The translations under genes were made by a program, and so were the position numbers. Below the pieces are notes generated by a model that was not told the origin of the DNA, did not search any database, and was given only the letters and a program-made list of their open reading frames with translations. DNA of 6,371 nucleotides from JAQGHB01 sp036384495 (GTDB lineage: Bacteria; Patescibacteriota; Saccharimonadia; Saccharimonadales; UBA4665), in NCBI GenBank assembly GCA_036384495.1, contig DASVMD010000012.1, positions 1 to 6,371 on the forward strand, given 5' to 3'. Shown here in pieces: positions 1 through 5,944 of the stretch (its first letter is position 1; every line of letters starts with the position of its first letter).

Positions 1-1046
1 CGCGCGCCTTTGTCGTTGTAGACGCTGGCCGGGCCGGCGGTTCCGGGGCCGGTGCCGAGCGGATGGTGGGCGATATCTTTGGCACCGGTTTTGAGCGCCG
101 CCAGATGACCTTCGTTAGATGTTTGCTTAACGGCAGAGTGCGTTTGGGTGTGCAGCACGAAGTTCTGGTAGCGGGTGTTGTGGCGGAAAATAATGGTGGT
201 GGCACTGGCCACGACAAGCAGACAAATAGCACCGAATAGCACCATTTTTCGGGCCTGCTGGCTCTTGAGCGACAGCCATAAAACCGTGCCCATGCTCAGC
301 ACAGCACCAATCCAGGCACTGCGCGAAAACGTAAAGAATAGCGCTATCAGGCTGGCCGCCAAAAACGCGCCGTACAGTTTGAGGCGCTTGCCGCGGGCCA
401 GCAGAATGGTCAGCAGCGTAATGGGGATTATCAGATAGGCACCGAGCGGATTGGCGCCACGCAGCGTGGAAGCGATCCGGATATAGTGCTGATTGTGATT
501 GATGGTTTCGTAGGCCGAAATGGTGTGCGGGCCGTAGCCAAAATGACGCAAGAAGTCATGCGGCAACACGAAGGCCTGGAGCACGCCAAAGGCCACCACG
601 ATGGCGGCCGGCCAGAGCACCACCCACTGCCAGTGCACCCTTAGGCGCGCCAAGCGCAGAGCGCAGGACCAAGTAATCAAGAAAAAGAGTAGAAATCGTA
701 GATCGACGATTAAGCCGTAGCCGAGGGCCTTGGCGGTAACTGCATGATTATGAAAGGCCACGGCGCCCCACACCAGATTAATAACCCCGTAGGCCAGGAT
801 GAGCCACACCAGGCGGCGCGTCATAGTGTGCGAGCGAATCTTTTGGTCGAATAACAGCAAATACAGCACGCCGAGGCCGCTCAGCAGCAAAATAACTTCT
901 TTCCAGAGCCGTAGCGCCGTGTAATGGCCGATTAAGCTGGAGAGCCAAACGGTGAGGAATCCGTGGAATGGCATCAGCAAAATAGTGAACATAGCCAAGC
1001 TGGTGACCACTGATAATAATGCGTACTTAAAGGCTGATGCTTTCAT
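1..1046 (-). CDS. O-antigen ligase/polymerase-like (Wzy/WaaL family) membrane protein, C-terminus cut by window edge
   Basis: The reading frame is open from an ATG at 1046 to the window edge, giving about 348 residues; the C-terminus lies outside. The protein is strongly hydrophobic with many predicted membrane helices (the first at about residues 7-27, later ones around 50-68, 78-98, 112-130 and 140-160). It carries family hallmarks: STLRGANPLGAYL around residues 194-206, a basic FSRSAWIG motif at about 240-247, and a large presumably extracytoplasmic loop with SNEGH (His314) and HHPLGTGPGT (about 327-336). Proteins of this superfamily (PF04932) transfer or polymerise undecaprenyl-linked glycans on the outer face of the membrane, with loop Arg and His residues important. 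Ligase and polymerase cannot be separated from sequence. The gene is divergent from the phosphotransferase gene with only 24 bases between them. There is no Shine-Dalgarno sequence before the ATG; a TATACT box lies 14 bases upstream of it. Confidence 0.85.
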   Translation of the reverse strand, partial: MKASAFKYALLSVVTSLAMFTILLMPFHGFLTVWLSSLIGHYTALRLWKEVILLLSGLGVLYLLLFDQKIRSHTMTRRLVWLILAYGVINLVWGAVAFHNHAVTAKALGYGLIVDLRFLLFFLITWSCALRLARLRVHWQWVVLWPAAIVVAFGVLQAFVLPHDFLRHFGYGPHTISAYETINHNQHYIRIASTLRGANPLGAYLIIPITLLTILLARGKRLKLYGAFLAASLIALFFTFSRSAWIGAVLSMGTVLWLSLKSQQARKMVLFGAICLLVVASATTIIFRHNTRYQNFVLHTQTHSAVKQTSNEGHLAALKTGAKDIAHHPLGTGPGTAGPASVYNDKGA

Positions 1047-1049
1047 AAA

Positions 1050-1058
1050 TGCTACAAT
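1050..1058 (+). promoter_or_regulatory. Candidate extended -10 promoter for the rightward phosphotransferase gene
   Basis: The sequence TGCTACAAT fits the extended -10 pattern TGnTATAAT with one mismatch. Transcription would start near 1065, leaving only about 6 bases before the ATG at 1071, with no Shine-Dalgarno sequence. It overlaps the 24-bp spacer shared with the divergent gene, so the two promoters would compete or be co-regulated. No clear -35 box is visible; extended -10 promoters often do without one. Confidence 0.5.
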
Positions 1059-1060
1059 TT

Positions 1061-1066
1061 AGTATA
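1061..1066 (-). promoter_or_regulatory. Candidate -10 box for the leftward O-antigen-ligase-like gene
   Basis: Read on the minus strand this is TATACT, a five-of-six match to TATAAT. With normal spacing transcription would begin near 1054, about 8 bases before the ATG at 1046, so the message would be nearly leaderless. I see no convincing -35 box; it would fall inside the start of the divergent gene. Short AT-rich matches occur by chance, so this is tentative. Confidence 0.35.
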
Positions 1067-1070
1067 TCGC

Positions 1071-2510
1071 ATGAAAAACAACGCCTCGCTTATTTATAAC
1101 TTTTGTCTGGTCGTGGGCGATACTTTGGCCTTAATTGTCGCTTTTACGGTGGCCTACATCTTGCGCGTGACACTCAACCACGAGCCGCTGAGCAGCGACG
1201 TGCACGCTCACACCTACATACTGACCCTTGTGAGCCTGCTGCCGTTTTGGCTAATTATTTTTGGGCTTTTGGGCCTCTATAATTCGCGGATTTACGATAA
1301 GCGCTTTAGCGAGCTGGGCCGCCTGCTGATTGGCTCCTTGATTGGCATTTTGTTTGTGATCAGTTACAGCTACATGACCGATACGGCCATCTTCCCTGCC
1401 CGACTGGTGACGGTGTATGGGTTTAGCCTGGCGTTTTTCTTTGTGCTGCTGTTTCGCACGCTGGCTCGCGGCATCCGGCGGCAGCTATTTAGCTACGGCG
1501 TAGGCATTAACAACGTACTGATTATTGGCGACACTAATTTGACCCGTGAACTGATTAGTTCTTTAGAAAACACCTCTGTAAGCGGCTACCGCGTGATTGG
1601 CGTGGTGGGAGGCGTGAAGCATCCGTTACGCGCCTCTCTGGATTGCCCGCAATTTGCCAGTTTTGAGGCGGCCGTTGAAAAGCTTGAAGATACGCAAGTG
1701 CATACGATTGTGCAAACCGAGCTGTACGCTGCTGCGGCCCGCAACGATGAAATCCTAACTCATGCCCAGGAACATCATATTGCCTACCGGTTTGTGCCCG
1801 GCAACAGCGAGCTGTTTGTGGGCAACATTCAGGTTGATTTGTTCCAGGCGGTGCCGGTGATTGCGGTGCATCAGACGGCGCTGGTTGGCTGGGGGCGGGT
1901 GGTGAAGCGGCTAACCGACCTGTCGATTGGCGGCGTGATGCTACTGATTGCCTCGCCATTTATGTTGCTGATTGCGCTGGCCGTAAAGCTTTCCGGTAGT
2001 GGCTCGATTTTTTTCAGGCAAACCCGGCTGACGCGCTTTAATCAGGAGTTTCGGGTTTTTAAATTTCGTACGCAATATGCAGCGTACGACGGCACCACGC
2101 CCGAAGAAGCCTTTGAAAAAATGGGCAAACCAGAGCTGGGCAAGATATACCGCGAGAACGGCGATTACCTGCCAAATGACCCCCGAGTGACGCCTTTAGG
2201 CGGTTTTTTGCGCCGCACAAGCCTTGACGAGCTACCCCAGTTAATTAATGTCGTTCGGGGCGATATTAGCCTGGTTGGGCCGCGTCCGCTGATTCCGCAG
2301 GAGCTGGCGATTTACGACAAACGGCACGCTATTTTGAGCGTCAAATCGGGTTTGACGGGCCTGGCACAAGTCTCCGGGCGCCGCGATATTGATTTTGCTG
2401 AGCGTCGTAAACTCGACTTGTTTTATGTCCAAAACTGGAGCTTCTGGGGCGACCTGGTAATCCTGGTTAAAACGGTTTGGATCGTGCTGTTTCATAAAGG
2501 GGCGATGTAG
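1071..2510 (+). CDS. Polyprenyl-phosphate sugar-1-phosphate transferase (WbaP/WcaJ-type initiating enzyme)
   Basis: The 479-residue protein should transfer a sugar-1-phosphate from a nucleotide sugar to undecaprenyl phosphate, the first membrane step of surface glycan assembly. N-terminal part: four membrane helices (about 10-30, 46-68, 84-104, 110-130). Middle: a Rossmann-like domain (about 145-255) opening with VLIIGD (Gly153-Asp154). C-terminal part: the bacterial sugar transferase domain (PF02397) with a membrane segment at about 285-307 broken by Ser295-Pro296, as in the re-entrant helix of PglC. It continues with KFRT (331-334), DPRVT (370-374), SLDELPQ with the catalytic Asp386-Glu387 pair, VGPRPL and SGLTGLAQVSGR. 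Length and order match the long WbaP/WcaJ class. The sugar donated (glucose, galactose or other) cannot be read from sequence. The ATG at 1071 is the only sensible start, just ahead of the first helix. Its TAG stop overlaps the next gene's start by one base, implying one transcript. Confidence 0.93.
   Translation: MKNNASLIYNFCLVVGDTLALIVAFTVAYILRVTLNHEPLSSDVHAHTYILTLVSLLPFWLIIFGLLGLYNSRIYDKRFSELGRLLIGSLIGILFVISYSYMTDTAIFPARLVTVYGFSLAFFFVLLFRTLARGIRRQLFSYGVGINNVLIIGDTNLTRELISSLENTSVSGYRVIGVVGGVKHPLRASLDCPQFASFEAAVEKLEDTQVHTIVQTELYAAAARNDEILTHAQEHHIAYRFVPGNSELFVGNIQVDLFQAVPVIAVHQTALVGWGRVVKRLTDLSIGGVMLLIASPFMLLIALAVKLSGSGSIFFRQTRLTRFNQEFRVFKFRTQYAAYDGTTPEEAFEKMGKPELGKIYRENGDYLPNDPRVTPLGGFLRRTSLDELPQLINVVRGDISLVGPRPLIPQELAIYDKRHAILSVKSGLTGLAQVSGRRDIDFAERRKLDLFYVQNWSFWGDLVILVKTVWIVLFHKGAM
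2496..2502 (+). promoter_or_regulatory. Shine-Dalgarno sequence selecting a GTG start
   Basis: AAAGGGG lies 7 bases before the GTG at 2510 and within the last codons of the phosphotransferase gene. It supports GTG as the start, reading GTG GCT TCG, and suggests coupled translation across the TAGTG overlap. Confidence 0.7.
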
Positions 2511-3625
2511 TGGCTTCGCCGCGCGTAGCGATTGTCTGCGATTGGTTGGTGGGCATTGGCGGCGCCGAGCGCGTGGTGCTGGAGCTGCATAAATTGTACC
2601 CCGAGGCGCCGATTTATACCTCGCAGTATGACCCCTCGCGCATTGACTGGTTCGCGGATGCCGATGTGCGCACCACTTGGCTACAAAAGTTGCCGCGCAG
2701 CCTCAAAAAATTCTTGCCACTCCTGCGGGCCTGGACGTTTAGTCGGCTGGATCTCAGCGATTACGACCTGGTGATTTCATCGAGCGGCGCCGAAGCCAAG
2801 GGTGTGCGCACCGGCCCTGGCACTACGCATATTTCGTACTGCCACTCCCCTACTCACTACTACTGGATTCGCTACGATGAATATCTGAAGCACCCGGGCT
2901 TTCCGCGCGGTTTTAACTGGCTGGCACGTTTAGGCCTTAAGCTGCTAGTGAACCCCTTGCGCCGCTGGGATTTCCGCGCTGCGCAGCGCCCGGATTTTTT
3001 AATCGCCAATTCTACCCACACGCAGTCTATGATTAAGAAGTTTTATAAGCGCGACTCCACGGTGATTTTCCCGCCGGTGGAGACCTCCCGCTTTAAGGCT
3101 AGCGGTAAACCAGAGCCACGGCATGGTTTCGTGGTGGCTGGCCGCCAAACGCCCTACAAGCGCATCGACCTGGCAATTGAGGCTTGCAATGAGCTCAAAG
3201 TGCCCCTGGTGGTGATCGGCGACGGCCCCGAGCATCGCCGCCTGCGCCGACTAGCCGGCCGCGGCGTGACCTTTTTAACCAATGTGAACGATTTTGACAT
3301 CACCTCGCACTTCCAATCGGCACTGGCGTTCATTATGCCTAATATGGATGATTTCGGGATTGTGGCCGTGGAGGCCATGGCCGCCGGCACGCCAGTGGTG
3401 GCTTACAGGGCTGGGGGGGCGCTGGATTATGTGAAGGATGGCCGTACGGGCGTGTTCTTTGAGAAACAGGACGTGAAATCGCTGACTTCCGCCTTGGAGA
3501 CAGCTCTGACTAAGTCATTCAACTACGAAGCAATTGCCGACAGCGCTGCGCAGTTTTCCACGGAGGCATTTAGGAAGAATGTGCGGGAGTACTTGAAAGA
3601 TCTCTCAGTGAAGTCCAAGAACTAG
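2510..3625 (+). CDS. GT4-family glycosyltransferase (GT-B fold), possibly a mannosyltransferase
   Basis: This 371-residue cytoplasmic or membrane-associated enzyme should add a sugar from a nucleotide sugar to the lipid-linked acceptor made by the preceding gene product. The N-terminal Rossmann half carries the glycine-rich GGAERV motif (17-22), and HISYCHSPTHYYW is typical of GT4 acceptor domains. The C-terminal half (PF00534) has AGRQTPYKR (210-218; Arg212 and Lys217 in the usual nucleotide-phosphate-contacting places), VIGDGPE, and DDFGIVAVEAMAAGTPVVA. In the EX7E motif the first acidic residue is Asp280 rather than Glu, with Glu288 as the second. The GTG start is supported by a good Shine-Dalgarno sequence and begins directly at the first beta strand (PRVAIVCDW). 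Donor identity is inferred only from the nearby GDP-mannose genes. A run of seven G at 3413-3419 leaves the frame intact. The stop shares CTAG with the convergent gene. Confidence 0.9.
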   Translation: MASPRVAIVCDWLVGIGGAERVVLELHKLYPEAPIYTSQYDPSRIDWFADADVRTTWLQKLPRSLKKFLPLLRAWTFSRLDLSDYDLVISSSGAEAKGVRTGPGTTHISYCHSPTHYYWIRYDEYLKHPGFPRGFNWLARLGLKLLVNPLRRWDFRAAQRPDFLIANSTHTQSMIKKFYKRDSTVIFPPVETSRFKASGKPEPRHGFVVAGRQTPYKRIDLAIEACNELKVPLVVIGDGPEHRRLRRLAGRGVTFLTNVNDFDITSHFQSALAFIMPNMDDFGIVAVEAMAAGTPVVAYRAGGALDYVKDGRTGVFFEKQDVKSLTSALETALTKSFNYEAIADSAAQFSTEAFRKNVREYLKDLSVKSKN

Positions 3626-4131
3626 GCCTGACGCTGGCGGAAGTTATCGACCGCGGCCTTTATAAAAGCTCTCTGAGAGGCTATGAGGCCCTCTGGGAGA
3701 TTATCTACATCGTAGAATGTGCCTACCTTTGGCTCGCCCATAACCTCAACCCAATACAGCTGGGCCTGTTCGGCACCACGCTTGCTCTGATGCAGTAGGC
3801 TGCCCACATACTGTGGTTTACTGATTTCTGTGTCGGCTAACTCGTCATGCTGAATGCGCTGGAAAGCTGGCCAGTTGGCGTCAGGCTGGCCAATATCGGT
3901 AGCACGAATGACAGTTCCGGGCGTGTGGAGCATGCCGGGCCATAATGGATCATCGGCGGGCCGAGCAATGAGCAGCACCTGCACACTGTTGTCTGTGCTG
4001 CGTAGTGGGATAAACTCGAGAATTGGCAACGCTACCAACCGGGCGATTTGCTCAAAGACCGGGTAGGGCAAAAAACCTGACTCAAACTTTTTTAATAGGG
4101 CGGCCGTGGTTTGTATGTCTTCGTCATTCAT
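3622..4131 (-). CDS. Nudix-like domain protein with degenerate catalytic box
   Basis: A 169-residue soluble protein, last in the leftward four-gene run. After an N-terminal helix (about 5-30) comes a strand-rich part, VQVLLIARPADDPLWPGMLHTPG (about 50-72), which looks like the Nudix lead-in 'llliqR...Wp..whlPGG'. A helix reading RIQHDELAD (92-100) sits where REUXEEXGU is expected, but only Arg92, Asp96 and Glu97 match. The spacing from Gly72 is several residues too long and the upstream Glu is absent. The C-terminal FYDVDNLPEGLI...AFIKAAVDNF also resembles Nudix proteins. I infer the fold; hydrolase activity is doubtful. The ATG at 4131 lies 3 bases after the stop of the HAD gene with no Shine-Dalgarno sequence, so translation is probably coupled. 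A second in-frame start is not needed. Its role in glycan synthesis is unknown. Confidence 0.62.
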   Translation of the reverse strand: MNDEDIQTTAALLKKFESGFLPYPVFEQIARLVALPILEFIPLRSTDNSVQVLLIARPADDPLWPGMLHTPGTVIRATDIGQPDANWPAFQRIQHDELADTEISKPQYVGSLLHQSKRGAEQAQLYWVEVMGEPKVGTFYDVDNLPEGLIASQRAFIKAAVDNFRQRQA

Positions 4132-4134
4132 AGG

Positions 4135-4887
4135 CTACAGAACGTGTAGGATAGCCGTAAGCGCAAAGGCAGTATCCCGCCAGTTGGATACTTCAAGACT
4201 GTCTATACCCATGGCTTTTACTGGGTAATCATTGCCACCCTCTTGCATCCTGTCGCCCATAAATAAGATGTCTTCTTTGTCAATTTCTAGGATATCCATC
4301 AACTTATGCATGCCATAAGCCTTGTCGATGCCCAACTTGGTAATATCGATCGACGTGGAACCACCTGAGCGTACTTCAAATTCTGGGATCATTTCCGCAA
4401 CTATGTCGCGAACAATCTTTTTCTTTTTATTATCAGGGTCCCATTCTTCTTTGGCTTTAACAGGAGCTTCCTGGCCAAGGGCGGAAAAGGTTATTTGGCT
4501 GCCACGATCTTCGATCTGCGGTCCCCAGGTTTTTTCTTTATCATAGCCCGCCTGCTTCACCCCTGCTTCAAGCGAACTCAGGATTTTTTTCTTCTCTGTA
4601 TCTGTAAAATCTTCTGCATATACCTGTTCCCAATTGCCACTCACAAGATCGTGGACGTAGTAACGGGTGCCACAGGTGGGCATCAAATGAAGCTTTTGCA
4701 GCTTGTTAGGATCTGCCTTAAGATTTGATAGTAGTTGCTTTTGAAACTGCTCAAATTTTCCGCCCGAAATAACGCAGACCTGAAAATTATCTAGCAGCCT
4801 ATTGAGTAGCTCAGCCATACGGTCATCAAGTGCTGACTTACTCTCAGCAAGGGTGCCGTCTAAATCGAAAGCGATCAGTCTTTTCAT
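4135..4887 (-). CDS. HAD-IIB family protein resembling eukaryotic-type phosphomannomutase
   Basis: The 250-residue protein opens with the HAD motif I FDLDGT (Asp8 nucleophile, Asp10). Motif II is ISGG (40-43), CGTRYY follows at 72-77, and the end has GDR(x4)GGND (Asp212 to Asp220), the PMM-type acidic signature. The cap contains IEDRGSQITFSALGQ (125-139) and STSIDITKLGIDK (177-189), which line up with human PMM2 cap motifs, keeping Ser179, Asp181 and Lys189. PMM converts mannose-6-phosphate to mannose-1-phosphate, and the next gene upstream uses that product to make GDP-mannose. However, the positions matching PMM2 Arg123 and Arg141 are Trp121 and Gln139, so a phosphatase or other mutase activity is possible. 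The start at 4887 is chosen because AGGAG precedes it and motif I follows at once; a longer frame to 4980 would run inside the upstream gene. One base separates it from that gene's stop. Confidence 0.8.
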   Translation of the reverse strand: MKRLIAFDLDGTLAESKSALDDRMAELLNRLLDNFQVCVISGGKFEQFQKQLLSNLKADPNKLQKLHLMPTCGTRYYVHDLVSGNWEQVYAEDFTDTEKKKILSSLEAGVKQAGYDKEKTWGPQIEDRGSQITFSALGQEAPVKAKEEWDPDNKKKKIVRDIVAEMIPEFEVRSGGSTSIDITKLGIDKAYGMHKLMDILEIDKEDILFMGDRMQEGGNDYPVKAMGIDSLEVSNWRDTAFALTAILHVL

Positions 4888-4888
4888 A

Positions 4889-5926
4889 TTACTCCTGGGG
4901 TTTAAATCGTTTGCTGACTTCGCCAACTTTTTGGGTGAGGTCTTTGCGAGCAACCAGTATGCCATTTGGCGTGTTAACAACTACCACATTGTCGAGACCA
5001 ATGACAGCTAGCGGCTTATCTTCTTGGTTGAGCACAAAAGAGTTCTGGACGTCTTCGGCTTCCACGATACCCTTGACGTGGTTGCCCCTTGGGTCGCCAC
5101 CCACAGCCTTGTGCAGATCACCATAGGAACCCAGATCCATCCAGTCAAAAGAAGCTGGCACGACAAGTAAGTTTTCAACTTTTTCTACCAAGGCGTAGTC
5201 GATCGAGATGTTCTCTAGAGCCAAGTAGGCGGCTTCGTAGGCTTCTGGGCTGGCTTCTGTAAGCTTTTGGAAGTTGGCAGCCATATCCGGCGAATATTGC
5301 TCCATAGCCTGCTTAAACGTCTCTACTGAGCCCACGAAGTAGCCGCAATTCCATAGATACTGCCCGCTATTTAGATAGGTCAGCGCTGTCTCATGATCCG
5401 GCTTCTCTTTGAAGGAGTGCACATTAAAGGTAAAGGATTGTTCGTCCAGCAGATCACCCTTCTGGATGTAACCAAAGCCAGTTGCTGGGTAATCCGGCTC
5501 AACGCCAACGAGGACGATGCGGCCGTACTTTTGAGAGGTGTCGGCAGCTACCTTAAAGCTATGAATAAATCCGCCGATGTCTCGGATGTAGTGATCGGCC
5601 GCCAGGAATAGAATCGGCTCGTCTGTCGGGTTATCTTTGGCAATCTGAACCAGCGAAGCCAGAATGCAGCTGGCCGTACCCCTGCGAGCCGGCTCCACGA
5701 TAAAGGCACTCTCAGGCAGATCAGGTAGCTGGTCTTTGACATGGTGAATATGCCCAGCCTCGGACACTACATAGATCTTATCAGTGAGATGCTTGGCGCG
5801 GTCGTAAGTGCGCTGCACCAGCGACATGGTGTCGCCGTTAACTTTGAGTAGGTGTTTTGGATAATGCGGCGTGGAAAGCGGCCACAGGCGCGTTCCCGAC
5901 CCTCCGGCTATAATTACTACTATCAT
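4889..5926 (-). CDS. Mannose-1-phosphate guanylyltransferase (GDP-mannose pyrophosphorylase), single-domain
   Basis: The 345-residue cytoplasmic enzyme should join mannose-1-phosphate and GTP to give GDP-mannose and pyrophosphate. Signature: AGGSGTRLWPLS followed by YPKHLL (7-27), the nucleotidyltransferase loop with Arg13 and Lys24. Then VEPARRGTA (77-85, corresponding to EP.xRNTA of ManC), AADHYI with metal-site Asp111, GYIQKG (152-157), FKEKP (172-176), LWNCG (191-195), SIDYALVEK (241-249) and FDWMDLGSY (260-268). The C-terminal domain ends with a VVVVNTPNGILVARKD strand pattern. There is no C-terminal isomerase cupin domain, unlike bifunctional ManC/AlgA. I start at the ATG at 5926, one residue before the first beta strand. 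A longer frame to 6058 would overlap the upstream GtrA-like gene by about 120 bases and adds a non-homologous 44 residues. No Shine-Dalgarno sequence is present, but TATAAT is found 9 bases upstream. The gene is 10 bases from its upstream neighbour. Confidence 0.93.
   Translation of the reverse strand: MIVVIIAGGSGTRLWPLSTPHYPKHLLKVNGDTMSLVQRTYDRAKHLTDKIYVVSEAGHIHHVKDQLPDLPESAFIVEPARRGTASCILASLVQIAKDNPTDEPILFLAADHYIRDIGGFIHSFKVAADTSQKYGRIVLVGVEPDYPATGFGYIQKGDLLDEQSFTFNVHSFKEKPDHETALTYLNSGQYLWNCGYFVGSVETFKQAMEQYSPDMAANFQKLTEASPEAYEAAYLALENISIDYALVEKVENLLVVPASFDWMDLGSYGDLHKAVGGDPRGNHVKGIVEAEDVQNSFVLNQEDKPLAVIGLDNVVVVNTPNGILVARKDLTQKVGEVSKRFKPQE
4892..4896 (-). promoter_or_regulatory. Shine-Dalgarno sequence for the HAD protein gene
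   Basis: On the minus strand AGGAG is followed by TAAT and then ATG at 4887, a spacing of 4 bases. It lies across the end of the guanylyltransferase gene, whose TAA stop is at 4891-4889. This fixes the HAD start and suggests translational coupling. Confidence 0.75.
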
Positions 5927-5935
5927 ATTGGAGCT

Positions 5936-5944
5936 ATTATAACA
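5936..5944 (-). promoter_or_regulatory. Candidate extended -10 promoter for the guanylyltransferase gene
   Basis: On the minus strand the sequence is TGTTATAAT, a full match to the extended -10 pattern TGnTATAAT. It overlaps the stop codon of the GtrA-like gene. A transcript would begin near 5929, only about 3 bases before the ATG at 5926. That gene has no Shine-Dalgarno sequence, so a leaderless message starting here is plausible, alongside read-through from upstream. No good -35 box is seen. Confidence 0.55.

Noticed and set aside
175..438. 87-residue plus-strand reading frame
   Set aside because: It lies antisense to the O-antigen-ligase-like gene, which has family motifs; no Shine-Dalgarno sequence or family cue supports it.
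1555..1959. 134-residue minus-strand reading frame inside the phosphotransferase gene
   Set aside because: Rich in Pro, Gln and Arg, with no recognisable motif, and wholly antisense to a confidently identified gene; a shadow of its G+C-rich codons.
2073..2180. 35 residues between KFRT and DPRVT in the phosphotransferase as an unusual insertion
   Set aside because: Long WbaP-type relatives also have extended linkers there, so it is not clearly unusual.
3413..3419. Run of seven G as a frameshift or phase-variation site
   Set aside because: The GT4 frame is intact and the encoded AGGALDYV is conserved in the family; seven G alone is weak evidence for slippage.
3669..3700. Inverted-repeat stretch (CTCTCTGAGAG and GAGGCCCTC) as a terminator for the rightward genes
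   Set aside because: The stems are short, no T-run follows, and it lies inside the Nudix-like coding sequence, where it encodes the conserved-looking LPEGLIASQRAF part.
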